Notes: a model not told the origin generated them from the letters alone. A stretch of 25,313 nucleotides of DNA from Toxoplasma gondii ME49 (GCF_000006565.2 NW_017383919.1:1-25313), one strand, 5' to 3'. Shown: positions 8,391 through 19,079, numbered from the stretch's first letter. Numbers and translations are program-made.

Positions 8391-9371
8391 AATCTACTGA
8401 CAACACGCTAGTTAGACGCGAAGGAAAACTTTATTCGCTGAGCCCATTGACGTAAATCTAGTATAATAGGTCACCTTTTTCGACCTACCGGATTATGCAC
8501 TATCATTTCGGCCCTGTATGCTGGTACGTAGTCTCTCTTACTTGTGCCGTAGCTTCCGGCGTTACTGTCAGAGCAGACCTTGCGTTAAAATGAGATCTTT
8601 TCCCCTCATCTGAAAGATAACTAGCAAGTCGGAGGGGATGCGAGAGTTTCATACGCCATTCGTCAATGGTGGCCACGCTTTCACATTGTGGTTGCTAGAG
8701 TGTAACTCATTAAAGGACTCGCTAAAGATGACAGCTCTTTCGATACGACTGTGGAGAGCTCCAAACCCCAGTAACATTTTTCAGGGGCTGGTCAGTGAAC
8801 GAGCCTCATTATTGAACAAATGAAATTTTTTGCTGTAGTTTTCCATCACCATGGAACAAATGAAAGTAGTTTCTGTATTTTTGTCCGCCAGTGCTTTTTG
8901 GTTGATGTGGCCTTTCACGAGGTGTTCTATGATGTGCAGAAGAGCTGGTGAGAGGGGCCACTTTCTTTGCGAGCCACGCCGTACCGCAGCCGCGTCACCT
9001 TGGGGACGAACTGCTGCACGAAAAACTAGGAGGACCGTAGAAAAGTGACACTTGGGTTCCACACCAGTGTGCACAACGACAGTGCTCTTTTGACAACATT
9101 CGGTTTGAGCAGCTCTTCTTTCAAAGATAAAGCAACTGCCACACCCGTATACATTCAGATACTCAGGTCTCAGTTACGGTCTGACAGAGGAGCTCTGAAG
9201 CGGCAGTCATCCCGAAAAGCGACACTTAAGACGGCGTGACGCATCCCGGTACATGTCAGTCTGCCAGCGTCGCCCGCCATCAAAAGTACGGCCCATATCT
9301 TTGCGCATCACTACAGGTTCTGTCCAGTTGTCCTTGATCATATGGCCAGCCATCGGCCGTCAGACACAAGT
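8391..9371. other. No supported gene
   Basis: Small overlapping ORFs on both strands (8638-8823 on +, 61 codons; 8781-9074 on -, 97 codons). None has convincing start or splice context. No repeats seen. Confidence 0.4.
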
Positions 9372-9563
9372 ATGGTGGCTGCGTGTCTTCTATCGGTATG
9401 TTCTCCTGTGTGTCACCTCCACGGGATCTCCAATAATGTGCTCTTCGTCTTTTGCCAGTGGCAGGGTGATGGGCAGGAGACTCATTCAGCGACTCGTTCT
9501 ACTCTGAAATTCCACACACGAAGTGTGAAGGCACCCGCCAACACGCGAAAATACACACCGTGA
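9372..9563 (+). CDS. Candidate small gene, one or two exons
   Basis: ATG 9372 opens MVAACLLS, followed by a donor-like GTATGT at 9396. A strong acceptor (CTCTTCGTCTTTTGCCAG, ending 9458) precedes WQGDGQETHSATRS and a basic tail to TGA at 9561-9563. The intervening 63 bases are in frame and stop-free, so 63 residues (unspliced) or 42 residues (spliced) are both possible. The hydrophobic start suggests secretion. Not recognised. Confidence 0.2.
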   Translation: MVAACLLSVCSPVCHLHGISNNVLFVFCQWQGDGQETHSATRSTLKFHTRSVKAPANTRKYTP

Positions 9564-9803
9564 ACTTTGAACTTGCTTCTGACGGATCAAGTGACACTGC
9601 AGTGTCTTCTTCTCCTGTGAGAGTACCGGGGGCCGACCACGCTTGTGTCATGGTTGTTCATCATCTATTCCAAATCAACATTGCTTTTCTAAAGAATGAT
9701 ATCCTTTAACACGGTAGGGCACTTGGTTTCTCGCTGCGATCGGAGAATATGAGGGTATACGGCTCACTGTTTTATCTTTTGTTTGGAAAGCATCGACTTT
9801 TTT
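9564..9803. other. Nothing identified
   Basis: Stops in all frames; T-rich toward 9780-9810. It would lie downstream of both flanking candidates and could be shared 3' sequence. Confidence 0.35.
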
Positions 9804-10519
9804 TTATAGAAGAAGTAGGGCTGATGTAAGAGATCCCTCCTTTTTCACTTCTGCAGAAGCACCGATAACGACGGCTATAAATATTGTCCCAATGAGAGCA
9901 AAGGCCTGGCATCCGCAAAAAGCGGAAGAAACAGCGTAAGACAGCGCTAACGCCAGCCCGTCGTCACCAGTGCAGAGACATTGTTCAGCTTTCTGAGCTG
10001 AAACTCGCAATCGTTCCGGAAGCTGACCCGGAAGCTGATTCTCTCTTATTTCAATGGACAGCATTAGGATTATGAGCTCCACAGCTGACACTGATTTGAA
10101 AAGGTCGCGACATAGTGCACTGCGGGTGAGGCACTATGTTGCCACCGCTTTTGGAAGCAGAACACACATTTGCTCTTTGCTATTCACGAAGCAATAACTT
10201 CTGAAGTGGTCACATCTTCGCTAGTAACAACTATGTCGTGTCCCAGCATATCTGGTACGACCAATGTACCTTCATGATGAGGCACCAGTGCGGGTGTCTG
10301 CACAGCACAAATCCTGGCCCCATCGAGAGCATTTGGACAACTGAGCCAATGGCGAAAGGCAACAGCCACACCTGTTCCCTGTTGGTAAAGGTTCACTTCC
10401 CGAAAAAACAAGGATGCTTGTTGTTTGAATATGTGAAGGCTGACTTCACCACCGGCAACAGGCAATGTGTAGTGCTGATTGACAAAAGCCATTGTTTGAC
10501 ACCTATAGTGATGGTACAT
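9804..10519 (-). CDS. Candidate two-exon membrane protein, minus strand
   Basis: Exon 1 runs 10519 to 10188 from ATG (MYHHYRCQTMAFVNQ) and ends in phase 2 at GTGAAT. A 68-nt intron ends at ACCCGCAG. Exon 2 runs 10119 to 9804, and the join restores the frame with Ser. The product is 215 residues. The second exon contains SVSAVELIILMLSIE and, near the C-terminus, a clear membrane-like run (FALIGTIFIAVVIGASAEV), then a charged KKEG and a hydrophobic end. The exon 1 frame stays open upstream to about 10819, so an earlier exon or start is possible. Without splicing, exon 1 stops at 10184. Unrecognised. One weak donor is the main doubt. Confidence 0.3.
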
Positions 10520-11423
10520 CCGTCGGGCCTCATAGTGTTGAGGTAATGAGGCAGTGTACCGGCTGAAATTTTGTAAGCCGTTAGCGAGCAGTCGGTGGTC
10601 TCCTGTGCTCAAGAGAAGCACAGCGGTGCAGCGACAAGAGAGCGTTTCTGCCTTTAGCTTTTTTACACTGGGAGTTGGCCTTGGCGCATGCGCACCTCGG
10701 GCTGAATATTCCGGACTTCCGGCTAAAATTATACTTTGTTTACCTTCAGGAGACGTCTGGTATCGGGGCGTTTGTATTAGTCCGTCACTGGTGAAGAATT
10801 CTCTGTGGAGTTTTTGTTCCTACACCACTGCAACATGCCGCGCGTTTTCGCGTAGTCCACTTGCACGCCATGGGACCCTTCCTCTGGCATTACATAACTG
10901 CCCCCCCCCCCCCGACGTGACTTACGGTGCTAGCTCGACACACGTGACGGGATATTTGATTTGATAAAGGAACAGTCAGCTGGTTTTTTTCGTGCTAAGT
11001 GCAAAGAGGTCTCAATGAGGTGCCACAACCCCCGGGAAAATGCAGCGCTTTGAGCTAAGCTGTTTTACGTCTAGCCTTGGAACCAGCCGCACATGCCACA
11101 TCGTCTTCTTCAGGCGCTCTCGACGTCGATCTTGGGTGATTCAAGGACTGTGAAAAGCAGCGACGCTGTACCTGATCGTTTACCCGACGGTGAAACCGCT
11201 GCATGTCTTTATACTCTCGGTTCACCTGTGTTGATAGCGGGGCAACGACGCGGTTACGAGATTAGGGAACTTTCGCAGGGTTAATTTCAGCATACAAGGG
11301 GCGTCGTGCATCTCCCAGCCTCGACTGCTACGTAGACACGAACGACTCGGGCATCAGCAGCAAATGTTTGCACCGAATTGAGTTAGTCTTCCCGATTTTT
11401 GCCTCTAAAAATCGAGACAAATC
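10520..11423. other. No supported gene; contains a C13 tract
   Basis: Thirteen cytosines run 10901-10913. A + ORF (10554-10964) spans that tract and is probably spurious. The 11093-11284 ORF on + has 63 codons and no other support. Part of 10520-10819 may belong to the minus-strand candidate upstream of its ATG. Confidence 0.35.
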
Positions 11424-11441
11424 CCGGACGTGCACGTCCGG
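11424..11441. promoter_or_regulatory. 18-bp perfect palindrome CCGGACGTGCACGTCCGG
   Basis: Each half is the exact reverse complement of the other with no spacer. GTGCAC is at the centre and ACGT occurs on each side. It lies 185 bp upstream of the ATG of the three-exon gene at 11627, a usual promoter distance in coccidians. GTGCAC is a known core for some ApiAP2 factors (for example AP2-I in Plasmodium). Binding here is inference. Confidence 0.45.
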
Positions 11442-11626
11442 CAATGGTGATTCAGGTTTTTTGATCACAGCAAGCGGTTCAGCACTTGAGCCGTGACATC
11501 CGTCCGCCGGGGTTCCCGTCCTTTTTCGTGACCATTCACGCACTGACTTTTTCCATTGTTACGCTGTAGGAGCTTTCATATTCCAGATCCTGCTCCTCTC
11601 CTCTCACGTGGAGCGGTGATCTAGCC

Positions 11627-13371
11627 ATGGCGATTGTGAGGTTGAATTCCCAGTGTCATTTAGCCACCGACTTCGCGGGATGTCGAATGTTGTCTTGGAC
11701 ACCCAAGTTTGTTTCAAACAGGCGTTTCAGAGGGATTACGCCATGCACCGTCGTCGTTTGTATGCTGCTGCTTCTGTCACCAGAAGCGCCGGTCGCCTTT
11801 CGATGGCCGTTTCATCACCCGGCCCACCCTCAGTGGACCAACTCTGGGGTACCGCAATTCCTTTTTGCTTCAGCAGCGGAACAGACACAAACGCCAGAGC
11901 ACGGAACGGAATCAGAAACCGACGGCGTGGACACCCAAGCACAAAGCGAACAACCGCCAGCAATCAGACGTAGAACCAGGTACGGGCGCACTAAGAAGGC
12001 AGGGGCTTTCACAACGGCTTCGGCCTCCTGTGAATCACGCTCAAAATGTGGCAGCGACGAGCTGGGGGAACCTCTGAAATTCTCTAACTGGTTCGTATCC
12101 ACTCAAGGAATATTTGCGAGTATCAGCGACCGACAGACAGAGGCAGAGGCGCCAGAGGCAGCTACCGAAGGGTGGCCGATTCGGCGGCGGGAAGCCAGGA
12201 AGCAAGCAACCACGTTTCTTCACGGCCTCTGTTGAAAGCACAATTCTTTCGAAAATGTTCTGCACGTGTAGGGTAACACAGGGACAGCTTGCCACGAGGG
12301 TCTGCGAATACTGAGTCCTTCCGCTTGTTGCTGCTGAGGGAGACCACATCTGTCCGTTCTTGTCTCGAGAATGAATAAAGCTATTTGTCTTATGTGCCAT
12401 GCATCAGATCTCTGGGCTCGTCACTTAGACAACGCAGTGTTGCCGCAAAAAGGATGATGCTCGCGAGATTTTTCCTGGCTGCGATCCCTATTATCGCTCT
12501 TGGTTACGGATGCTATAAATTCTTCGAGGAAGAAGGTGAAACAGCAGGTAAAGGAAAAAATACATTCAGAGGGGGGACCTGACAGCAGGCCCCATGAGGA
12601 AGCAGAAACTGGCCAGATCTAAACCTCCTTGCTGCATAACACAGTTACGGTAGCTTTTTAACGAGCATCCTTTCTGGTGTTTCAAGAACCGTAGGAGTGA
12701 CGCTCGGACAGAACCTTCGTTGTTAACAAGGGTGTTCTGTGATAACACGCTAGCATTTCAACTCTAGAGAGGCCATCCCATTTGTTGCTAGAGTTGCCAC
12801 ACCAGAGACCGAGAATACACACATTCACAAACACAAAATGCAGAGGGTGTCAGCATGGAGATAGAATGCAAATACAACCTCATGGGGCAAACAGGCCATA
12901 GATTAACACGTAGGGTCCCCGACAAGGTGGATGGTAAATCTTTGGGATAACGCTCATGCCTAAGGTCTGACGAACTGAGCAATAGGCCGTACATTTGCTC
13001 ATCCGTCCGCACGTGTAAATGAACAGCTGAGAATGAAGTGAATCAGCTACTATCCATCCCTGTGGAATTGCGTCTGTCGCCTTTCTCGCGAAAATGAAAT
13101 GTGACCACTGTGTTTTGGACGTCGAAGAAGCCGACTACGAGGCTCGGTTCCACCCATAGACAGGCAACCTAGTCGACGTCGCCAGCCACGTGCTCCAGGG
13201 CAGAGGGGAGACCGAGAGACATGCAATTAGCCGAGGCTTGTCCTATTTTTTGAGACAGTGATAAACGATGACATCTGCCTTCTCATCAAAGCGTTGCGTA
13301 TCTGTCTAACCCTGTGTTTTGCAGGTGATGAAGACGGACGTATGGTTCCTGACGCAGAAGAGGAAGAGTAA
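11627..13371 (+). CDS. Three-exon gene for a small two-hydrophobic-segment protein with acidic tail
   Basis: Best spliced model in the window. Exon 1 (11627-11979) starts at ATG in GCCATGG context and ends at CAG/GTACGG in phase 2. Exon 2 (12429-12547) follows GTCACTTAG and ends GCAG/GTAAAG. Exon 3 (13325-13371) follows CCCTGTGTTTTGCAG and ends in TAA. The 519 nt encode 172 residues with the frame kept through both introns. An alternative acceptor at 12407 adds seven residues in frame. Residues 38-60 are hydrophobic (TPCTVVVCMLLLLSPEAPVAF), a late signal peptide or anchor. Residues 60-115 are polar, Gln/Thr/Glu-rich, ending in IRRRTR. Exon 2 gives AAKRMMLARFFLAAIPIIALG, a membrane segment, then FFEEEGETAG; exon 3 ends PDAEEEE. 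The architecture recalls dense-granule proteins of Toxoplasma, but I do not recognise this one. Without splicing, exon 1 reads on to TGA 12233-12235 (202 residues), with AATAAA at 12373. Confidence 0.5.
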
Positions 13372-14387
13372 GGAGGCGTGTAGCAGGTGTAGATTGAAAG
13401 AAAACATTGGTGCATGGTGTTGTTGAATTTGATGTGAAAGGAAGGTCTGCTTCTGGGTGTCCCACACAGCCTTTCTTCTCCTGAGTCTGAAAATGTGCAG
13501 TCGATGACTCCTTCCACACGCAATACCCGATCCACTTGAACGATCGACGGTGCCGCCATGACATTGTTATCCGCATTCAGTGGTGAGGGAAATGTTGTTG
13601 GGAGCTGTCAGAGCAGAGAAACAACTTCCATGTTGCGTTTCGAAGATGCATATATCTCTGTAAATCAACGGACGGCGCTTTACCTGAAGCTGACAGGAAC
13701 GTGCACGTATACCCTCGGATGCCCACCTGGGTATATCGGTGTATACAAATGACTGAACGCGGACACTTACATCGATATCTTTGCTGTGTTTTGTGTTCAA
13801 GTTTTGTATGTATTTGCGAGTGGGATGCACATCATTACCAGAACGCAGGCGTGCATCGGGTACACATGCGAAGTTACCTCGGACGGCTGGAAGCTAATTG
13901 TGTAGCAGAGGTTTCTCGCCGCGCCCTACTCTGCAGCAAATGTGATCCCAGTTATCCAGCATCCGAGACAGAGGTATCTTCCCCGAGTGATATGTTCGTG
14001 CCACACTGCATATTACTGCAGCGGATTCTGTCATTTGCACCCGGCGCTCAGTGAATTCAGTCTCACTGAACCTCGAAATTGTTCCAGCGAGCATGGGGAC
14101 GCGAAGTTAGTCTTAACCTGATGACACGCAAATCAAAACGTGCAAGCCATGTACGTATGTGAGAGAATTGTGTTTTTACAATCCATGCACTTGCGCGTTC
14201 ACAGATGAGGGACGTTCATTAGGAAAAGCACTTGCTAGATGCTTGCATGTCGCTAAGACATTCGTTTACTTGCTGTGAGACTCTGTGCCACCATTTCGCA
14301 AACCTATTTTCTTCAGTACCCGTACAGAAACATAAACTACTTCGACATAAGTGGTGCCAGTACTAGTGTCCACGAAGATACGTGAAT
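13372..14387. other. No supported gene; presumed 3' region plus one small ORF
   Basis: ATG 13558 in GCCGCCATGA context opens MTLLSAFSGEGNVVG, 64 codons to 13752, with a donor-like GTGAGG at codons 9-11. The frame carries four cysteines. Minus-strand ORFs overlap it. Nothing here is strong enough to call. Confidence 0.3.
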
Positions 14388-14726
14388 ATGCGTCCGTCTT
14401 GCTTGCTTTGGTTCGCCTGCTTACCTCGACGTTTATTTTCTCATGTGAAAGAGGAGGTGTTAGGCTCGGTGGCAAATCCTCCGCCAACGCGTTTCGCCCT
14501 CTCTGTTTGCCTGATCCTCTCGCTATTCAACAATATCAACCACTTGCTCGTGGTTTTGTTTCGGAAGACGCGTTTCTTTGTGCGTGGTGAATTTCTAGGC
14601 TGGTCAATGAGTATCAGCGGGGGTGGCGTGCGTCTGGTGACATCACTTCTGCCTGAGGTTCGGGGCGTTAACGCTCTCCGTCAAAAGAATTTTCATAAGC
14701 GCGTATCTGCTATTTCCCCTGGGTGA
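14388..14726 (+). CDS. Hypothetical ORF with hydrophobic segment
   Basis: ATG 14388 opens 112 residues, starting MRPSCLLWFACLPRRLFSH, with a membrane-like stretch RFALSVCLILSLFNNIN around residues 38-54 and a basic second half. It could be an exon belonging with 14969-15076. I found no donor that joins them with confidence. Not recognised. Confidence 0.2.
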   Translation: MRPSCLLWFACLPRRLFSHVKEEVLGSVANPPPTRFALSVCLILSLFNNINHLLVVLFRKTRFFVRGEFLGWSMSISGGGVRLVTSLLPEVRGVNALRQKNFHKRVSAISPG

Positions 14727-14968
14727 CTATGTTTGTAGGTCCGGCAACCAGGAAGTGAGATATATATTTTGAAGCGGAAAGTGTGTTTCATGTCTTCGTG
14801 AAACGCGTGCAAGACATTGGGTGGCGCTGTATCCATCTGTTTTTGCGGTTGACTTTCTTCTAATTCGCAAAGGCACTTAGTGTACAGGTGCACCACAACG
14901 CATGTGTCCCTAAGCATGTGCATTCGAAATCTGTGGACGTTTGTATTATCTCACTTGTACTCTTGCAG

Positions 14969-15076
14969 TCATTTTCGTATGCAGAGCTTTACCAAATTCG
15001 TCGTAACTTGAATACCCAAGGCAACAACCGTTCCCGTGATGTCTTGTTGAGGGAGCGAGAACGCAACACGCGTTGA
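14969..15076 (+). other. Candidate terminal exon with charged tail
   Basis: A strong acceptor (CTCACTTGTACTCTTGCAG) ends at 14968. The frame that opens in phase 0 reads SFSYAELYQIRRNLNTQG, then an Arg/Glu-rich end (LLRERERNTR) and TGA at 15074-15076. The length (35 residues) and charged tail suit a last exon. Its 5' partner is not identified. Confidence 0.3.
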
Positions 15077-16154
15077 TTTCTCTGCAGAGAAGTTCCACAA
15101 TCGTGAGTTGTCCTGGTTTTTGAAATGCTAGGAAAACAACCTGGCGCGATGGTCGACTTAACGCAGCAGACGTGATTGTGTTATTTGGAGTCTTAACGTG
15201 GAGGCTGCGTTCGACTTCATTGATCTACTCTCACTGCTGTGTCTGCTCGGGACGCAGTCAGAAGCGGGCAGCGGCAGAATGTCCCTCAGGGGACATCTGC
15301 GCGCGTCCAGTACAGAAGCATTGGTTTGTCCCTGAATGCTTATCCGTCCACCCTACGCACTTTCACAAGACTCAGCCTCCGGGGTGCTTCTCAGTTCAGA
15401 CGCGCGTCGTGTTTCGCGCCTTTCACATAGCCACAGAATTTATGGTCGATATCTGCTTGCCGGTTTGTATCTGACAAACGCTGAACTTGAACCACGTGGG
15501 CGTTGCCACAGACTTCTCACTGCTTCTGCAGTCCCCTTTCCCCGTCCCCTTTGTCTGCCGTATATGATTTACCTTAGGATACACGGCCAGAGACGGTAAA
15601 GCTGCCACTTTCAACGCCCGAAGTGCCAGTTGCCACTCGAGGCTGAACCATGTTTCGGATGCTGTGAGCGCCAGAAAATGTCACGGGGGGTGCTGAAGAG
15701 ATTTGTATATCCTCTTCGTTAGACCACTGAGGAAAACTGGCATTTCGGCTATTATCATAGGAAGCTGACTCTCGAGAAACGTGTTGCTCGACCTCGCGTG
15801 ATACTTTTTGTCTGTGGCAGGTGCTTTACTGATTCTGCTCTTCACCCGGAGCGCTGGATAAGGAAGGGGCATGCAGCTCGAGAAATTGGTATGAACGGTG
15901 GTTGTGGCTGACGTGAAGAGGTGCGAGATGATTCAGAGATGGGAAGCGCCACGTAAAGGCGCATACAGCTATCTTTCTTGGAGAGACAGCGAACCTCCGA
16001 CATGTCCAAACGAGGGACGCAACTTATGTCATCGTTCAACACCACTGTGAGAGGTTCGCCCGTGCTTGCTGTTGTCCACTGATCGGCACGACGATGGCGT
16101 TTGTGTCGTATTTGAATGCGTCTGTGTCTACGTGTGAGATTTGTTTGTACTCAG
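15077..16154. other. No supported gene
   Basis: Overlapping + ORFs at 15172-15474 and 15336-15599 and minus ORFs at 15423-15614 and 15681-15872, none with support. AGAGACG at 15589-15595 matches a promoter element described in Toxoplasma, on the + strand and about 570 bp before the exons at 16155. A good acceptor (GTTTGTACTCAG) ends the stretch. Confidence 0.35.
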
Positions 16155-16480
16155 GTTGAAGTTCCGGTCAAAACAATGGTAAGCCGCCGAGGAGGAGGAG
16201 ACTGCTTGAAGAGGTAAAACGTCATTCTCCAGGGGCGTGACAGATGTCTGCATAACGTTGCGGCTTACTGCAGCCTAGCTACGCTGTAATGCAGGTGACG
16301 CAATCAGTCTGGCTGTTAGTGTATGGGCGCGGGCACATTCGTAAGTGTATACGATGACGAAAAATAGGAAGGGATGATGCTTATATGTAAAGATAACATT
16401 TATATGTTTCAGGGCAACAATATGTGCAGGTGGTGGAACTTAACGAACGGGGCAGTGGAAGGAGACAAAGCTACCTATAG
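16155..16480 (+). CDS. Candidate 3' part of a multi-exon gene with a 24-nt exon
   Basis: The 24-nt exon 16155-16178 (VEVPVKTM) lies between GTTTGTACTCAG and GTAAGC. Exon 16295-16340 (VTQSVWLLVYGRGHI) follows GCTGTAATGCAG and ends in phase 1 at GTAAGT. After a 72-nt intron ending TATATGTTTCAG, exon 16413-16480 completes Arg and reads QQYVQVVELNERGSG to TAG. The joins keep one frame across three pieces, and both donors are consensus. The 5' exon with the start is not found. Not recognised. Confidence 0.35.
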
Positions 16481-17285
16481 GCAGACGGGGCTTTGCAGGA
16501 GTATGTGGACATACGGAAGCACTGGCCTGACTTCACACACATCTGGGTGACTAAATAGGTAAATCTTGGTATGGACCGTAGCTAGAGGGGGATACCTAGA
16601 GTGCAGAGGATTAGCGTACGAGGGTCACAGAGACCTCAAAAGGAGATTTCACAAGTCTCTCAGATGTTACGACACTACGTAGGCAGGGCAGAGCCATACA
16701 GTGATAGAAAACATGGTAGACAGAGAGCGTTCAGCTTCATGACTCCGTCCCTTCTTTAGCATGGGGCAGGCCATACATTAGACACAGGACTATCGGTGCA
16801 TGACAACGAGTAGGGATGACGAGCGATTACTCTAGCAGACAAAAGCGTGGAGACTGAAATATGGACAATCAACTGTAATGCTAGATACACGCGTGCGGTT
16901 TGAACAACGCAGCTCGTAGTGGAGCTATCTATGTCCGTGCTCTGTTGTGGCCTCGTGACCTGAACACTTGCATGTTCGTCACTAGCACGTCACCCTTTTG
17001 ATTATAGCGTTTAACCTTGACCCGATGGATCAGTCGTCCATGTCGATTTCGCGGAGAATGGTGTTTCATAGAGCATCGCTCGGACTCTCTTGCACCCGCT
17101 TCTGTCGTTAACGTCCTAGAACGTTTTTATTCAATGGAAGGGGCGGGACAATGAGAGCCATCGTTTTTCATAACGTTTTCCTGACGTCGAGTTTTTTCAG
17201 CATTTGCTGGGACAAAAACGTAGTCCTCAGGAATGCACCAGAAAGCAATTGCTGCATCGTGTGCGGGTGCTGCATTCTCTTGCAG
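16481..17285. other. No supported gene
   Basis: Very few open frames on either strand up to about 17150. Purine-rich on + between 16480 and 16900. At 17151-17339 a + ORF overlaps a 130-codon minus ORF (17560-17168) with hydrophobic stretches; neither is convincing. A long pyrimidine tract ends in CAG at 17200. Confidence 0.4.
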
Positions 17286-17297
17286 GACAAAAAGAAA
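17286..17297 (+). other. Candidate 12-nt micro-exon
   Basis: GACAAAAAGAAA (Asp-Lys-Lys-Lys in phase 0) follows the acceptor GCTGCATTCTCTTGCAG and precedes the donor-like GTAAAT. It matches the charged short exons in modules A-C (EKE, EEK, LED). It could belong to the gene ending in the membrane exon 17751-17849. Confidence 0.3.
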
Positions 17298-17750
17298 GTA
17301 AATGACACCATGGCGGCAACATTAAATATGCGTTTATGACCACATAGACTGACACAAACGAGCAGTAATGAGTTCGTGATGGCATAACGATCCCGGCACC
17401 ACACCATGCTGACGGTCTGTGGACGTGCTCTGGTTTGTCGCCGAAGTGCCGTGTTCACAAATGCCAAGACACACATCAGGAGACCAGTAATCGGTAATGC
17501 CAACCTACATGAGCATCTGAGTATGACGAAATGGTGCTCGCGGCTGTGGAGGCTGTACATGGAAATTGCAAATTACATTACATCTGTGGTGTGAGTTGGC
17601 GTGCGCTGGGAGCTCGACGTATTTTTTGGCTGTCGTACGCCGTCTTAGTATGCCTTAAAGCATCCGTTTCGCAGCAGCACCTCTTCTCGCTGTGTGTAGA
17701 AGAGGTGTGTTTTCTGGTGGCTTCACCCATGTCTTCAATCCCGTTTCTCT

Positions 17751-17849
17751 TTCGACAAAATCCGTAAGGTGGCAGTTGCTACTGGCGTTGTCCTGGCTAT
17801 TGCGATAGTCACCGCAACTTTAGTGAGATATATCCGGGGCACGCCATGA
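17751..17849 (+). other. Candidate membrane-segment terminal exon
   Basis: The frame reads FDKIRKVAVATGVVLAIAIV then TATLVRYIRGTP and TGA at 17847-17849. It has a basic lead, about 21 hydrophobic residues and a short basic tail. A pyrimidine tract (CCCGTTTCTCTTTCG) lies just upstream. It aligns codon by codon with the module B frame at 18987 (VSLLSVFGAIAMAMAGS..VRQRRG) and more loosely with 20099-20176. Confidence 0.35.
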
Positions 17850-18002
17850 ACCGAGACAGCCGGATATGTGGCGAAGCAGTAGACGGAGGGGGCTGGTGAT
17901 CGTTTAAAACCGCAGACGCCTCCGTCGCGGATATTTATATTTGTACGGCAGATTCATGAGTCTACGGAAGACTGAAAGTCAAGCTCGTCCGGTAGGAAAC
18001 AG

Positions 18003-18350
18003 GTGCGCTTGTGTCCACTTCATAGTTGTTTGCCGAGCAACAGAAGGTCAACTGATGCCACGAAGGCATTTATCAGATTCGGCGTGGAAGCCGCCGGCGT
18101 TGGCGAGGTTAACTTGAGTGTTGTGAGCTCGCCTGAACTTACTGTTCGTCAGATGCTCAAGCAAGTACGTTGGTTCCGCGGGTAGCACGGCAGTCGCAGG
18201 AAACTGATATGCGTTTATTGAAATTTTCACATTCATATCGTTATGTTTGTCACTGTCCATTCGTGCAGGAAAAGGAGGTGAGCGCCGAATCACCGATAGC
18301 ATTGCCGCGGGTGCGATTCTTCCCAGACATTTTCTTCCGTGTCATAAGGA
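18003..18350 (+). repeat. Module A of a diverged tandem family with micro-exons
   Basis: Contains acceptor TTACTGTTCGTCAG, 12-nt exon 18153-18164 (MLKQ), donor GTACGT; a 104-nt intron; acceptor CCATTCGTGCAG, 9-nt exon 18269-18277 (EKE), donor GTGAGC; then acceptor GATTCTTCCCAG and a possible 12-nt exon 18327-18338. The same pieces in the same order occur in modules B and C. If the 12-nt and 9-nt exons are not real, the alternative is continuous ORFs across the donors, but those end in unrelated tails. Confidence 0.5.
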
Positions 18351-18489
18351 AACCATGTGGTCGCTGTCCGGTGGGGTCGCATGCAAGCGCCAAACAAAAT
18401 CGACAGCGCTGGCGAACCTCAAACGCCACGGGAAACGTATATTAATTGGTGTGTATTGACCGAAGGATGTTACCCTCGTATGGTACATG

Positions 18490-19079
18490 TCGGGGGCTGT
18501 CATGTGCACTTGGTACCTGCTTGCTGAGCAGACGAAGGTGAAGCGATACCTAGGAGGTAGGTATCTGATTCGTTCTGGAGCGGGTATGCTGTGCTGTTGG
18601 ACGCATCGGTGGTGTGATTCTGTTGTTCTGTTTGTCAGGCTTTCGTACAAGTAGGCCTTAAGCTGCACAGTGGTTTAGTTACTAGAAACATTGTCGGATG
18701 TTTGAGAATTGTTGACTCACTTCATGCTTTTTGCCGATGTCCATTCATGCAGGAGGAGAAAGTGCGTGTGGAATCGTGAATGGCATGCTCCTTGTTGTTG
18801 TTTTTCATCGGTACGTGGTGTTTCGTGAGTCAACAAGGGACACTTTGTCGAGTTGGCTCATACGCAGTGCCGTCATAAAGGAATGACAGCATGGGAGAAC
18901 CTCCACCAGGTTGACTTCTGCGTTTTGCATATGCTCGCGAGCCGCGAGATACTGGCGGCGCTCCTAGGCCTCTGGTGTCTTCTCGGGTGTCTTTGCTGTC
19001 CGTGTTCGGGGCGATTGCTATGGCAATGGCCGGGAGCGCGGGAGCAGTCCGACAGCGGCGAGGTTTTCAGCAGTCGTGA
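18490..19079 (+). repeat. Module B of the diverged tandem family
   Basis: 12-nt exon 18639-18650 (AFVQ) after CTGTTTGTCAG and before GTAGGC; a 102-nt intron; 9-nt exon 18753-18761 (EEK) after CCATTCATGCAG and before GTGCGT. Downstream, a frame at 18987-19079 encodes a membrane-like segment (VSLLSVFGAIAMAMAGSAGA) and VRQRRG before TGA. It is about 486 bp from A and 757 bp from C. Donors here are poorer than in A and C, so B may be decaying. Confidence 0.5.

Noticed and set aside
10901..10913. C13 tract as a telomere or structured element
   Set aside because: A single homopolymer without a telomere-type repeat or neighbouring G-tracts; ordinary low complexity and prone to length error.
17168..17560. 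130-codon minus-strand ORF with hydrophobic stretches
   Set aside because: No splice or start support, and it overlaps a good + micro-exon candidate at 17286; chance explanation preferred, though not excluded.
18003..18445. Reading through the 12-nt and 9-nt segments of module A as one long exon
   Set aside because: The conserved Val-Ser after the 9-nt segment is simply the GTGAGY donor, and tails beyond it differ or stop at once in modules B and C.
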